From: Verrucomicrobiota bacterium
GTDB taxonomy: Bacteria > Verrucomicrobiota > Verrucomicrobiia > Verrucomicrobiales > Verrucomicrobiaceae
Length of the DNA stretch: 64,000 nt
Direction: 5' to 3'
NCBI GenBank assembly: GCA_017301975.1
Contig: JAFLEI010000011.1
Coordinates: forward strand, 62,001 to 126,000
Notes under the pieces: model-generated
What the model saw: only the letters and a program-made list of their open reading frames with translations
Database searches by the model: none
Told to the model about the DNA's origin: nothing
Shown: piece after piece, positions 45,552-55,071 of the stretch
Numbering within the stretch: the stretch's first letter is position 1
Layout of the letters: each line of letters opens with the position of its first letter
Translations under genes and position numbers: made by a program

Positions 45552-47651
45552 ATGCGTGCCGCATTTATGCTCATCATGACCACCACCACTCTCACCGCCG
45601 AAGTTTTGACCTATCCTCAGACACGCAAGGAGGACGTGGTGGACACTCATCATGGCGTGAAGACTGCAGATCCGTATCGCTGGCTGGAGGATGACAACTC
45701 GGAGGAGACCAAGGCCTGGGTGAAGGCACAGAACCAGGTGACGTTTGCCTATCTGGAAAAGCTGCCACGCCGCGAGGAGATCAAGACGCGCCTGCAGAAG
45801 CTGTGGAACTACGAGCGCATGGGACAGCCGTTCGAGCATGGCGGCCGGTGGTTTTTCACGCACAATTCGGGGCTCCAAAATCAAGCAGTGCTGATGACGG
45901 CGGAGTCGCTGGACGGAGAGTCCAAGGTACTGCTGGACCCGAATGCGATGTCGAAGGACGGCACGACGTCGTTGTCTGACTACGCACCCACCGAAGATGG
46001 GAAACTCATCGCCTACGGCATTTCAGAAGCTGGGAGCGACTGGACGACCCTCCGCGTGCGAGATATCGCCACAGGGCGTGATTTGGATGACGTGGTGAAA
46101 TGGGTGAAGTTCAGCGGCGTGTCCTGGCGCAAGGACGGCAGCGGTTTCTACTACTCACGCTACGATGAGCCCAAGGCAGGCGCTGTGCTCACGGCGAAGA
46201 ACGAATTCCATAAGCTGTACTTCCACCCGCTGGGCAAACCGCAGAGCGAGGACCAGCTCATCTACGAGCGCAAGGACGAGCCGAAATGGGGCTTTGGCGG
46301 CGGCGTCACGGAGGACGGCGACTATCTCGTCATTCAGGTCTGGCTCGGCACCGAGCCGAAAAACCGCGTATTCTACCAAAACATCGCTGGTGGTGGTCCG
46401 GTGGTGGAACTGCTCAATGACAATGACGCACGCTACGATTTCATCGACAATGAAGGGCCGGTCTTTTATTTTCGCACGGATCTGAATGCACCATGCTTCC
46501 AGGTCATCGCCATCGACGTGCGCAAACCCGAACGTGGCAACTGGCGCATCGTGGTCCCCGAAGTGCCGAAGGTTCTGCTGGAAGGTGTCAGCACCGTGGG
46601 CGGGCAGATGTTCTGCGAGTACCTGCGCGATGCCAAGACCGAAGTGAAATGCTTTGATCTCGATGGCAAACTCATCCGAGACATCGAGTTCCCTGGCATC
46701 GGCAGCGCAGGCGGCTTTGGTGGTCATCGCTACGACGCATCCACTTTCTACACGTTCACCGGTTTCACCGAACCAGGCGCGATCTATCGCATGGATCTAA
46801 AAACCGGGGAGAGCACGCTGTGGCGGAAGCCAAAGGTGGACTTCGACGGTTCCGCGTTTGAGACCCAGCAGGTCTTCTACCATAGCAAGGACGGCACCAA
46901 GGTGCCGATGTTCATCGTCCACAAAAAAGGCCTGAAGCTCGACGGCTCAAATCCCACGCTGCTTTACGGCTACGGCGGTTTCAACATCAACCTCACCCCC
47001 GGCTTCTCCGTCTCCCGCGCCGTGTGGCTGGAGATGGGCGGCGTCTTTGCCATGCCCAACCTCCGAGGCGGTGGCGAGTATGGCCGGGCATGGCATCAGG
47101 CCGGCATCAAGCTCGGCAAACAAAACGTCTTCGACGATTTCATCGCCGCCGCTGAGTGGCTCATCGCGAACAAGTACACCACTAGCGCCAAGCTCGCGAT
47201 CCAGGGCGGCAGCAATGGCGGGCTCCTCGTCGGTGCCTGCATGACACAGCGCCCCGAACTCTACGCCGCCGCACTGCCCGCCGTGGGTGTGCTCGACATG
47301 TTGCGCTTCGAAAAATTCACCATCGGCTGGGGCTGGAAGAGCGACTACGGCAGTGTGGAAAACCCCGCCGAGTTCGGAGCGCTGCTCAAATACTCGCCCT
47401 ATCATAATCTCAAGCCCGGTACGCGCTACCCAGCGACGCTCGTGCTCACCGGCGATCACGACGACCGTGTGGTGCCAGCACACAGCTTTAAATTCGGCTC
47501 ACGCCTGCAGGAATGCCAGGCCAAGGATGGTCCGCCCGTGTTGATTCGAATTGAAACTAGTGCGGGGCATGGTGCTGGCACGGCCCTGAACAAGACCATT
47601 GAGAAAACGGCGGACGAGTGGGCGTTTCTGGTGAAGGCGCTGGGAATGTGA
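45552..47651 (+). CDS. Prolyl oligopeptidase (S9A)
   Basis: 699 residues. Weak signal-peptide-like start (MRAAFMLIMTTTTLTAEV), so possibly periplasmic. A seven-bladed propeller occupies about residues 75-410 and caps the alpha/beta hydrolase domain. Catalytic Ser in GGSNGGLLVGACMTQRPELY (about residue 555), Asp in LTGDHDDRVVPAHS (about residue 638) and His in ETSAGHGAGTAL (about residue 674), the canonical triad. The N-terminal TRKEDVVDTHHGVKTADPYRWLEDD is the family opening. Cleaves short peptides after proline. Divergent from the HerA-like gene; a hairpin follows its stop. Confidence 0.93.
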   Translation: MRAAFMLIMTTTTLTAEVLTYPQTRKEDVVDTHHGVKTADPYRWLEDDNSEETKAWVKAQNQVTFAYLEKLPRREEIKTRLQKLWNYERMGQPFEHGGRWFFTHNSGLQNQAVLMTAESLDGESKVLLDPNAMSKDGTTSLSDYAPTEDGKLIAYGISEAGSDWTTLRVRDIATGRDLDDVVKWVKFSGVSWRKDGSGFYYSRYDEPKAGAVLTAKNEFHKLYFHPLGKPQSEDQLIYERKDEPKWGFGGGVTEDGDYLVIQVWLGTEPKNRVFYQNIAGGGPVVELLNDNDARYDFIDNEGPVFYFRTDLNAPCFQVIAIDVRKPERGNWRIVVPEVPKVLLEGVSTVGGQMFCEYLRDAKTEVKCFDLDGKLIRDIEFPGIGSAGGFGGHRYDASTFYTFTGFTEPGAIYRMDLKTGESTLWRKPKVDFDGSAFETQQVFYHSKDGTKVPMFIVHKKGLKLDGSNPTLLYGYGGFNINLTPGFSVSRAVWLEMGGVFAMPNLRGGGEYGRAWHQAGIKLGKQNVFDDFIAAAEWLIANKYTTSAKLAIQGGSNGGLLVGACMTQRPELYAAALPAVGVLDMLRFEKFTIGWGWKSDYGSVENPAEFGALLKYSPYHNLKPGTRYPATLVLTGDHDDRVVPAHSFKFGSRLQECQAKDGPPVLIRIETSAGHGAGTALNKTIEKTADEWAFLVKALGM

Positions 47652-47657
47652 CCAGTA

Positions 47658-47679
47658 CGATGGACACTCTTGTCCGTCG
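47658..47679 (+). terminator. Hairpin after prolyl oligopeptidase
   Basis: Stem CGATGGACA / TGTCCGTCG with one G-T pair and a four-base loop, seven bases past the stop. T tract is weak, so termination is likely but not certain. Confidence 0.45.
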
Positions 47680-47781
47680 ATCAGCGCTTCCTCAAACATC
47701 CACCGCCATCAGTCGGCCTCACGGTTTTGCTAGGATGCGCCGGCAGTGGACTTGTGCCCGTGTGGGCGGGACTGTTTTCGG

Positions 47782-48978
47782 CTACTCCCTGACAAAAAAA
47801 TTCGCAAACGTAACCGGCATTCCAAAATCAGCCACCCCCACCGGCCCTTTGGCTGAGCCATTGAGCGTCGCCTCCACCGTTTGCGGATTGGCCTCCTGTG
47901 TCTCCATCAGCGTGGCGGTGGCTTTGCTGCCATCGAGCTTCAGCCGGAGGCGATACCACTTGCCCAGCTTCACCTTGTCAGCGCCGAATACAATCGGAGC
48001 TTTGCCTGTGCCGATGATGACGGCGGGATTCTTGTCTCCCCGCACACAGAAGCCAGCACGGGGCGTGTTCAGGTTGGCGGATTTCAGAAGTTGGAAATCG
48101 GCGCTGAACTCACCATTGGCGATTTCAGCCTCGCTCCACAGCGGGGTGGATTCCTGGCCATCGGTGGCTTCGAGTTTGAGATTCCAGTTGGAAGGTTTCC
48201 AGCGTGCTTCGGCACCGGCAGCCACTTTCCAGCCACGCAGATCGAGACCGTTGTAAAGGTGCTTCCAGCCCTGATCCAGCGGGGCGGATTCTTTGGCAGT
48301 GGCCCCGGTGCTGGGCAGTTCTTTGATACGGACATTGCGGAACTCAACCGGAGCCCCTTCGGATTCGAGGGCGAGGTAGCCTTTGCGCCAGAAGCATTTG
48401 TCGCCGCCGCTCACGACCTTGCCATTCACCGCCAGGGTAAGTGTGCCGTTATTGCCTGTGATGCGGTAGTGATTCCATTCCGGCGAGGGCTTGCTGCGCT
48501 CCTCGCTGGGAAAGCTGCGCTGGCCGTTGTGGTCACCATGCGGCTCCATGGTGGCGCCGTGGATGGGGAAGACATCGCCATGCGTCGTGAACCAGCGCGG
48601 CTTGGTGGGATCCGCGTGCTTCATGTAGCCTTGGTCCAGCACCTGGACCTCGATGCCGCGCAGGAAGGGCACGCCCGGCGCGGAGATGGGGCTACCCCAG
48701 ATGAAGACGCCGGAATTGCCACCGCTGGTGAGGTGCCGCCACTCGCACTCGAGAATGAAGTTCTCATACTGCTTCTCCGTGCGCATGGCTCCAGTGGGAA
48801 TGCCCGTGCAACTCACCACGCCATCCTTGATGCTCCACGTCTCCGGCGCGCAGTTCGCATTCACCCAGCCGCTGAGGTCTTTGCCGTTGAACATCGGGAC
48901 GAAGCCGTCGTCATCGGCAGCATGAGAAAGGAGCGCGGTGGTGAGGGAGAGGGCGCAGAGCAGGGATGCGGATTTCAT
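47782..48978 (-). CDS. Secreted protein with two DUF1080 (3-keto-disaccharide hydrolase-like) domains
   Basis: 398 residues. Signal peptide (LLCALSLTTALLSHAADD). Two DUF1080 domains: residues 25-205, opening FVPMFNGKDLSGWVN, with FILECEWRHLTSGGNSGVFIWG and EWNHYRITGNNGTLTLAVNGK; and 220-398, opening HLYNGLDLRGWKVAAG, with FSADFQLLKSANLNTPRAGFCV. DUF1080 folds like a laminin-type lectin and in some cases hydrolyses 3-keto-disaccharides. Double-domain versions occur in planctomycete and verrucomicrobial secretomes. Converges with prolyl oligopeptidase; no catalytic residue can be assigned from sequence alone. Good ATG and signal. Confidence 0.9.
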   Translation of the reverse strand: MKSASLLCALSLTTALLSHAADDDGFVPMFNGKDLSGWVNANCAPETWSIKDGVVSCTGIPTGAMRTEKQYENFILECEWRHLTSGGNSGVFIWGSPISAPGVPFLRGIEVQVLDQGYMKHADPTKPRWFTTHGDVFPIHGATMEPHGDHNGQRSFPSEERSKPSPEWNHYRITGNNGTLTLAVNGKVVSGGDKCFWRKGYLALESEGAPVEFRNVRIKELPSTGATAKESAPLDQGWKHLYNGLDLRGWKVAAGAEARWKPSNWNLKLEATDGQESTPLWSEAEIANGEFSADFQLLKSANLNTPRAGFCVRGDKNPAVIIGTGKAPIVFGADKVKLGKWYRLRLKLDGSKATATLMETQEANPQTVEATLNGSAKGPVGVADFGMPVTFANFFVRE

Positions 48979-49083
48979 ATGCGAAGAGTACGCGCGTGGC
49001 GGGCGAAGCTTCGCAGGGAAAGTGTCAAGGCATGGTCTCGTGCCGGTTTGATGAAGGCGAGCCGGTGTCGTTGGTGGGAGAGA

Positions 49084-49566
49084 CTATTCCTTCGCAAGGC
49101 TTGCTCTCATGGACCGCAACCGACTCAGTAAGTAGCTCAACGATGTGAGCCAGCCTGCGCCCGTGATGTAGAGAGTCAGAACGGACTTTGTGAGTTGCAT
49201 GTCATCTTGGGGTGAGAGCAATTGTGGCAGCAACGCGGGCATTTTTTCCAACAGCCAGAGTGAAAGGTACAGCCACCCCAGGGCCAAACCGAGGATGATG
49301 CCGAGGTGGCGACGCTCCGTACAGATGGAGACGCCGAGACTGTAGGCAAACCATAGCAGGATGCCGGGTGCCACTGGAGCGAGGGCGCGAATGAGGGCGT
49401 CGTCGGAAGTGTTGCCCGTCCCCATGGCCAGACCGCTCATGAAAATGCTCAAGCATGCGATCATGCCCCAAGGCAAGACGACCGATACGGTCAGGAAAGA
49501 CTTCCACAGCAGCGCGCGGGTTGAGGCACGGGGAATGGCATCTGCTTCGTCAGTGGGACTGCTCAT
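49084..49566 (-). CDS. Four-TM membrane protein, function unknown
   Basis: 160 residues with four hydrophobic helices: FLTVSVVLPWGMIACLSIFM, LLWFAYSLGVSICTE, LGIILGLALGWLYLSLWLL, and the last one ending YITGAGWLTSLSYLLSR. Charged tail (LRSMRASLAKE) at the C-terminus. The N-terminal 20 residues are polar and cytoplasmic. No conserved motif is recognised. It sits between the DUF1080 gene and the DUF1501/PSD1 pair, on the same strand as both but separated by more than 100 bases on each side, so independent transcription is likely. Confidence 0.7.
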   Translation of the reverse strand: MSSPTDEADAIPRASTRALLWKSFLTVSVVLPWGMIACLSIFMSGLAMGTGNTSDDALIRALAPVAPGILLWFAYSLGVSICTERRHLGIILGLALGWLYLSLWLLEKMPALLPQLLSPQDDMQLTKSVLTLYITGAGWLTSLSYLLSRLRSMRASLAKE

Positions 49567-49722
49567 TCCTGTGAACTTGGAACAGGATCGGAAAACTTGA
49601 AAATTTTATATGGAAGCGGTGCGAAAGGAGCGAGAGTGAGGATTGCCCCGGCGGCGCGCAATGGCAGGCAGGCTTGTGAGCCGCGAGGTGAACCCGAAAC
49701 CTTGGCTCTTTGTCACCTCGAT
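49567..49722. other. Intergenic stretch without recognised feature
   Basis: 156 bases between the 4-TM gene (start 49566) and the DUF1501 gene (stop 49723). The promoter of the minus-strand 4-TM gene should lie here but cannot be singled out. No hairpin of note. Confidence 0.4.
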
Positions 49723-50988
49723 TCACCCAAACAATGCCGCCACCGGCTTCCCACCGTCCGTGATCGGCACAGGGCGCGTGCCATCCATCAGCTCCTTGCT
49801 CGGATCAATGCCCATCGCGGCATGAATCGTCGCGTGGAAATCCACCAGAGGCACGGGGTTCTCCACGGGCTTCTTGGACAGCTCGTCACTGACGCCATAA
49901 GCACCGCAGTGGTTCAATCCGCCGCCCGCAAGAACCATCGAGAAGGTGGTGCCTTGGTGGCCGCGACCGCCGCGTCCATCAAACTCCGGTGGGCGGCCGA
50001 ATTCGGTGCCGACGACGATGAGAGTCTTGTCCAGGAGCTTTTTGTCCTTCAGGTCACGAATCAGCGCGGCGAGGGCGGTGTCGAGTTCTTGGATCAGGAG
50101 GTGCTGATTCTTGTAACCTTCGTTGTGAATGTCCCAGCCTGTGCCGTTCATGAAGTTGAGGTTGTGTGAGACCTCGATGAAACGCACTCCTGCCTGCACG
50201 AGGCGGCGGGAGAGCAGACAGCGCTGGCCGAATTCGCCGCCGTAGGCATTGCGCAGTGCGGCGGGTTCTTCCTTGAGATTGAAATGCCGCATGAACTGTG
50301 GGCCGGAAAGGCTGAGCGCCTGCTCCTGCGCAGTCTTGTAGTCGGAAATGGCGGATTCCTTCGGCGCACGGGTCATGAGCGGCGCGAGCAGCTGCTCACG
50401 GGTTAGCGCACGTTTTTCATCCACGAAATCCGGGCGTGTGAAGCCCGCAGGGCCGGTGTTCGTGTCGGTGAGATAGACGTAACCCGCCTTCGCGCCGAGG
50501 AAGCCTGGGCCGCGGCTGACATTCGGATAACCGATGAGAATGTACGGCGGCACCTCGCCACCCACGGCACCGCGTTCATGCGCGATGATGGAGCCGATGC
50601 TGGGATACACCACGTTGCCGGAGATCATGCGCCCGGTGTGGACAATGTTCGTGGCGAAGGCGTGCTCGTCGATGACATGATGATTCACCGTGCGCATCAC
50701 CGTCACATGCTCCATAACTTTGGCCGTTTGGGACAGATGCTCCGTCACCTGCACGCCGGGCACCGTGGTGTCGATGGCCTTGTACAGTGACCCCGCCACC
50801 TTCGTCTTGTCCGTGTTGTTGCCGAGCTTCTTCGGGTCAAAGGTGTCAATTTGAGCCATGCCGCCGCCCAGCCAGATGAAGATGCAATGCTCCGCCTTGC
50901 CCTTCGGCATGTGGACGGGAGTGTTGTTCGCAAACAACGGTGCGGCGCCAAAGGCGGCTGCGGAGGTGAGGAAGGTGCGGCGTTTCAT
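49723..50988 (-). CDS. DUF1501 domain protein (secreted)
   Basis: 421 residues. N-terminus [19 protein letters not shown] is a twin-arginine-like export signal. DUF1501 follows: [89 protein letters not shown] and [23 protein letters not shown]1501 belongs to the alkaline-phosphatase/sulfatase-like superfamily but lacks a proven substrate. It is always found next to PSCyt1/DUF1549/DUF1553 proteins in Planctomycetes and Verrucomicrobia; here that partner is the gene immediately upstream. Only 89 bases separate them, so they form a two-gene operon. Confidence 0.95.
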   Translation of the reverse strand: MKRRTFLTSAAAFGAAPLFANNTPVHMPKGKAEHCIFIWLGGGMAQIDTFDPKKLGNNTDKTKVAGSLYKAIDTTVPGVQVTEHLSQTAKVMEHVTVMRTVNHHVIDEHAFATNIVHTGRMISGNVVYPSIGSIIAHERGAVGGEVPPYILIGYPNVSRGPGFLGAKAGYVYLTDTNTGPAGFTRPDFVDEKRALTREQLLAPLMTRAPKESAISDYKTAQEQALSLSGPQFMRHFNLKEEPAALRNAYGGEFGQRCLLSRRLVQAGVRFIEVSHNLNFMNGTGWDIHNEGYKNQHLLIQELDTALAALIRDLKDKKLLDKTLIVVGTEFGRPPEFDGRGGRGHQGTTFSMVLAGGGLNHCGAYGVSDELSKKPVENPVPLVDFHATIHAAMGIDPSKELMDGTRPVPITDGGKPVAALFG

Positions 50989-51077
50989 GATGTTGTATCA
51001 AACGTTAGCAAAGGGTCGGTTTCATTCTTTCTGGTCCCTCACTTTCGTGGGGTGGTTGAGGCGGGCGGTGTCTTGCC

Positions 51078-54000
51078 TCAAGGGCTAAACTCCCACTCGG
51101 GTGCATTGAGCAAAGCCCAGAGCACATCTTCCATGCGGCCGCGCCATGACGGATCGAGCTTCTCCGTGGGCGGATCACCGGCACGGGCGGCGGCTTCCTG
51201 GGCCATGCGCACGGTGGTGGCTTCGCCATCGAGATGATTGGACCAGCTCACGTATTTTTCACGAGTGCGGGTGGTGCTCGCAGGCTGAGTTCCCGCTTTC
51301 ACCTGAGTGCGGGTGTCGAATTCAGCGCTGAGGTGCTTGGTGTAAAGCGCGCGCTCTTCAGCCGTCGGATGGCGTGTCAGCAGCTTGAGGAAAAGCTGGT
51401 CGATGAACTGATCGAGCGATTTCTTCTGCAGGGCCAGCGCGGTGACGCCGTGGTCATCGCTCAGGCGAGTGAGCCAGATGCCCAGCGTGCCGTTGCTCAA
51501 AATCGCAGGCTGCAGCACGTTCGGATCGGCATCGCGTTTGCTGATGGGGTCCTGGCGTGAACCACGCCAGCCGAAGGCGCTGAGCACGTCGGTGACGGCC
51601 TGAATACGTGGCAGGGCCAGGCTGGGGCGGTCGCGTTCGTTGCTGGTGCTGGTCAGCATCCAGCTGCGGGATGGCTTGCCGAGATGGATGGCGTTCTTGA
51701 GATCGCGGGTGTTGTCGATGTCGAGGCAGACTTCCTCGGTGTGGAAGGGCTTGCCGGTGGCGGCGAAGAGCGAATCCACAATCTGCTCCGCCTGCAGACG
51801 GCGTGGCGCAGGGCTGGTGTAGAGCGGGCTGGTCTGCTTTAAGGTGGGATCCGTGGCACGCTGGTAGGCCTGACTGTTCAAGATGAGTCGGGCCAGGTGC
51901 TTCACATCGTAGCCACCGCTGACAAATTCACGGCCCAGCCATTTCAGCAGTTCCGGATGCGTGGGCTTGCCCTTCTCCCAGTCTTCGATGGGCTCGACAA
52001 TCCCACGCCCCATGAAGCGCGCCCACACGCGGTTGGCGATCACCTGCGCAAAGCGCTCGTTCTGCGGCGCGGTGATCAGCGCGGCCAGCACATCGCGGCT
52101 GTCCTTCGGATCTTCCGCGAGCTTGCCGGCGGCTTCGTCGCAGAATTCTGCGAAAGGCCACTTCGGCCGCACCTTGGTGCCGGGTTGCAGGGTCACTTGA
52201 ATGAGTGGCTTGCGGCCACCAGCATGGATCTTGTCCATCGGCACGCTGCTTGTCTTTGGCACTTCGATTTCCTTTGTGCCCAGCATCGCGGCGAGTTCGA
52301 AGAGATCCTGCTGCAAGGATTTGCCGGTGGGTGAATCATGGCAGCGGGCGCACTTCATTTCCACGCCGAGGAAGGCCGTGCTCACGATGGTCCCCTTGGC
52401 CGCCATCGGCACGTCATTCTGCGAAGCCGTGCCAAATCCGGCGGGGCCACCGAGACGCTCGCTGCCGCGCATGCGCAGGAGTTCAGTGACAAAGAAATCC
52501 ATCGGCTTGTTGTCCTGGAGGGATTCATACAACCACCAGCGGAAGGGGCCGGTGTTGTTGAGCGTGGGATTGAGGATGTTCGGATTTTCAGCGAGCACAT
52601 CCTGCCAGTAGCCCATCCAATTGTCCGCCCAGCGCGGGTCTTTCAGAAGCTGGTCGATGACGGCTTTGCGGTTCGGATTCTTCTCGAAGGCGGCAATCTC
52701 CTCCAGCGATGGCGGCACACCCACGGTATCGAGATACACCCGGCGCAGGAAAGTCAGATCATCCGTCAGCGGCGTGAGCGTGAGATGATCGGCACGAATC
52801 TCCGGCCAGTGCGCGCCTTCCTTGATCCATGTGGTGAGCAGGGCTGCTTCTTCCTTGGTCAAAGGCTTGCCCTTGGGAGGCATGATCTCGTCTTCATCGG
52901 AGGACGTGATGCGGGCGATGATAGAGCTGTGCTCCGGCTTGCCGGGATCGACGGCTGCTCCATCAGACTTGCCGCCTTTCATCGCGTCTGCCAGCGAATC
53001 AAGATGCAGCCCGCCCTTGGCCTTCGCGCCGCGATGGCACTCAGTGCACTTGGCTTCGAGGATCGGCTGGATGTCCTTGAAGTAGTCGATGCTGCCTTTG
53101 TGTGCATCCTGCGACTTCACGCTGTCGATCTTCGCGGCGATGAAGGAATCAATGCTGCCTTCGCCTGCAGGATTCTTGGCCAGCCACGCCTCGGCGGCCT
53201 TGCGGCGCGTGGCCCAGTAAGGATCGGATTGCGCGCGCAGCTCGGCGCGTTTTTTCGCATTGATCTCCGCATAGTGCGCGTTGCGCTCCTGTTCGTAAGC
53301 GGTCCAACCAGCATCGTTGTAGGCCACTTCGCGTTTGCCGGGGGTGATCAGCTTCCACGCCTCACTGCCCTGTGGCGACCATGCGACCACCGTCTCGCCG
53401 AGTTCCGGACGGCGGATGCTCTTGCCGGTGAAGCTTCCCACCACCGTCTCCAGCACGATGAACTGCGGCTTGCCGGTGCCTTCAAATTCGTACCACGATT
53501 CACGATTCCCCGGTGGCGCAAAACGGAAGTCGGGGCCGAGGTCCAGGTAGTCATGCTGATCGGCCACCAGATGATGTCCGTCGCTGTCGTTTGGCGGGAA
53601 GGGCGTGGTCAGGATCGTCTTGTTGTCGATGTAGAGGTTCGTGGCGCCACGGGCGCGCAGCAGCAGGCGGTGCTTGCCTTTCGGGAAGGTCACACTGGCG
53701 GCCGCACGCAGGAGGAAGGGGACGTGGCGCTCACCGCGCACACCGGTGTCCACATACTTTTGCGGCACATCGAAGAAGCCGAAAACGTCCTCGGTGTAGG
53801 TTTCGGCCACTTTCGGGTGTTCGCTCGGCCATGCATTCGCATCAGGCATGCCTTCTTCGGCCAGTTGCACCAGCACGCGACCTGCAGGGACTTGCTTTTT
53901 CGCGATGGGGGGTGGCGGCGGGACAAACTGGTACTTTGCCTTCAGCGCATCCACATCGACTGGACCGCGATAGATCGCCACGTCGTCGAGCCAGCCACTC

Positions 54001-54680
54001 AGGGAGTGGGAGGAAGCCAGGGTGGAGCCGCTGCCGATCATGAGCGCGTCTCCATCCGTGACTGGAGAACGATCCGTCTCACCACCCATGTCCCAGGTGC
54101 CTTCGGTAGGGCGTCCGTCGATGTAGCCCTTGATGCTCTTGAGTTTGCCAAAGGTGTAGGTCACCGCAATGTGGTGCCACCCTGCGTTTGGCAGCATGTC
54201 CTTGGACCACCAGCGATGCCAGGCGCCCTTCTTTCCGGGGACATCCGCGCTGTGAAACAGAAAGCCGATCTGGGCACCACTCTTCGCCGCCTGCAGGCGC
54301 AGCGCGTAGTTCTGGTTCTCCGTGCCAAATTCCTTTGTGCCCAGCCGGCCTTTGCCAAGGATGTAGGGAGAGCCGCTCAGCCCCGCCGGCTTCACCCAGG
54401 CCTCCAGCGTGATCGTTTCATTCAGGCCGAAACGCAGCGCCTCGCTGTCCGGGATCGTGAGGGCCGATTTTTTGCCGTCGCCTGTGAAGCGCTGTGCGGT
54501 ATTGTCTTTGGAGAAACCGGGGAAGCTCGGCGAGCGCGGGCCGGGTTCCTTGCCATCGTCAAACCGCCACTGCATGACCGGTTTGGCCAGGGGTTTGTCC
54601 GCAATGTCATTGCCGCCGCTGTCGTTTTGAGCGGAGGCGAGGCGGGTTAGCAGGAAAGTGGCGAGAACGTAGCGCGTCAT
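51078..54680 (-). CDS. LamG-PA14-PSCyt1-DUF1549-DUF1553 secreted protein
   Basis: 1200 residues. Signal peptide (RYVLATFLLTRLASAQ). Residues 35-255 are a LamG/concanavalin-like domain (LTIPDSEALRFGLNETITLEAWVKP). Residues 280-430 resemble PA14 (HRLLLRARGATNLYIDNKTIL). A PSCyt1 c-type haem motif CTECH lies near 545, then DUF1549 (LRRVYLDTVGVPPSLEEIAAF, YWQDVLAENPN) with a second CxxCH, CARCH, near 778, and DUF1553 (VWARFMGRGIVEPIEDW, RLILNSQAYQRA) to the end. This family is planctomycete/verrucomicrobial and paired with DUF1501; roles in extracellular polysaccharide degradation have been suggested. Both haem motifs are intact. Confidence 0.95.
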   Translation of the reverse strand: MTRYVLATFLLTRLASAQNDSGGNDIADKPLAKPVMQWRFDDGKEPGPRSPSFPGFSKDNTAQRFTGDGKKSALTIPDSEALRFGLNETITLEAWVKPAGLSGSPYILGKGRLGTKEFGTENQNYALRLQAAKSGAQIGFLFHSADVPGKKGAWHRWWSKDMLPNAGWHHIAVTYTFGKLKSIKGYIDGRPTEGTWDMGGETDRSPVTDGDALMIGSGSTLASSHSLSGWLDDVAIYRGPVDVDALKAKYQFVPPPPPIAKKQVPAGRVLVQLAEEGMPDANAWPSEHPKVAETYTEDVFGFFDVPQKYVDTGVRGERHVPFLLRAAASVTFPKGKHRLLLRARGATNLYIDNKTILTTPFPPNDSDGHHLVADQHDYLDLGPDFRFAPPGNRESWYEFEGTGKPQFIVLETVVGSFTGKSIRRPELGETVVAWSPQGSEAWKLITPGKREVAYNDAGWTAYEQERNAHYAEINAKKRAELRAQSDPYWATRRKAAEAWLAKNPAGEGSIDSFIAAKIDSVKSQDAHKGSIDYFKDIQPILEAKCTECHRGAKAKGGLHLDSLADAMKGGKSDGAAVDPGKPEHSSIIARITSSDEDEIMPPKGKPLTKEEAALLTTWIKEGAHWPEIRADHLTLTPLTDDLTFLRRVYLDTVGVPPSLEEIAAFEKNPNRKAVIDQLLKDPRWADNWMGYWQDVLAENPNILNPTLNNTGPFRWWLYESLQDNKPMDFFVTELLRMRGSERLGGPAGFGTASQNDVPMAAKGTIVSTAFLGVEMKCARCHDSPTGKSLQQDLFELAAMLGTKEIEVPKTSSVPMDKIHAGGRKPLIQVTLQPGTKVRPKWPFAEFCDEAAGKLAEDPKDSRDVLAALITAPQNERFAQVIANRVWARFMGRGIVEPIEDWEKGKPTHPELLKWLGREFVSGGYDVKHLARLILNSQAYQRATDPTLKQTSPLYTSPAPRRLQAEQIVDSLFAATGKPFHTEEVCLDIDNTRDLKNAIHLGKPSRSWMLTSTSNERDRPSLALPRIQAVTDVLSAFGWRGSRQDPISKRDADPNVLQPAILSNGTLGIWLTRLSDDHGVTALALQKKSLDQFIDQLFLKLLTRHPTAEERALYTKHLSAEFDTRTQVKAGTQPASTTRTREKYVSWSNHLDGEATTVRMAQEAAARAGDPPTEKLDPSWRGRMEDVLWALLNAPEWEFSP

Positions 54681-54725
54681 GCTCCTATCAACGCCGGATT
54701 GCGGCCGCTTTCAGCATTTCGGGCA

Positions 54726-54743
54726 CCCCACTTTCGTGTGGGG
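54726..54743. promoter_or_regulatory. Palindrome upstream of the toxin-antitoxin genes, possible operator
   Basis: CCCCAC-TTTCGT-GTGGGG, six perfect pairs, 47 bases before the antitoxin start. Position suits autoregulation by a ribbon-helix-helix protein, or termination of the neighbour; unproven. Confidence 0.3.
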
Positions 54744-54789
54744 GTAAAACGGCCTTGCAGGTGGCCGGGAATGCATAATAAGTTAACAC

Positions 54790-55071
54790 ATGAGTTACTC
54801 ACTCACACGAACCAGCATGGCTTTGGATCAGGCCACTCTTCGCGGACTTGCGTCACTCGCCAAGAAATGGGGCGTCTCAAAGTCTGAGGTGATGCGCCGG
54901 GCTGTGAGCCACCTAAAGGAGCTGGAGGACATGAAAGACCAATGTCCGAAGCCCCTCAAAGCTCTCGACTGGCTGCAAAACGGCGGCGGTTTGACCGTGC
55001 AGGAGGCTGAAGCCTTTCGCGCCGATGTGCAGGCCGAACGCGAAGCCAAACGCCAGTGGTGGGAGTCATGA
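54790..55071 (+). CDS. Antitoxin of a VapBC-like pair (ribbon-helix-helix)
   Basis: 93 residues. The N-terminal 50 residues fit a ribbon-helix-helix DNA-binding fold: LTRTSMALDQATLRGLASLAKKWGVSKSEVMRRAVSHLKE. The C-terminal acidic/Gln-rich half (LQNGGGLTVQEAEAFRADVQAER) would wrap the toxin. It overlaps the PIN-domain toxin by four bases (ATGA at 55068-55071). It normally represses its own promoter; the palindromic CCCCAC / GTGGGG at 54726-54743 upstream is a possible operator. ATG at 54790 chosen; the ATG at 54826 would remove the first strand. Confidence 0.82.
   Translation: MSYSLTRTSMALDQATLRGLASLAKKWGVSKSEVMRRAVSHLKELEDMKDQCPKPLKALDWLQNGGGLTVQEAEAFRADVQAEREAKRQWWES

Noticed and set aside
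52338..54650. Long open frame on the plus strand opposite the PSD1-type gene (about 770 codons)
   Set aside because: It lies entirely antisense to a well-supported protein, has composition of a GC-rich shadow frame and no recognisable domain.
51040..54743. CACTTTCGTG found on both sides of the PSD1-type gene (51040s and 54728s), considered as bounding repeats
   Set aside because: Only ten bases match, the contexts differ, and the upstream copy is better explained as part of a palindrome. Chance is likely.
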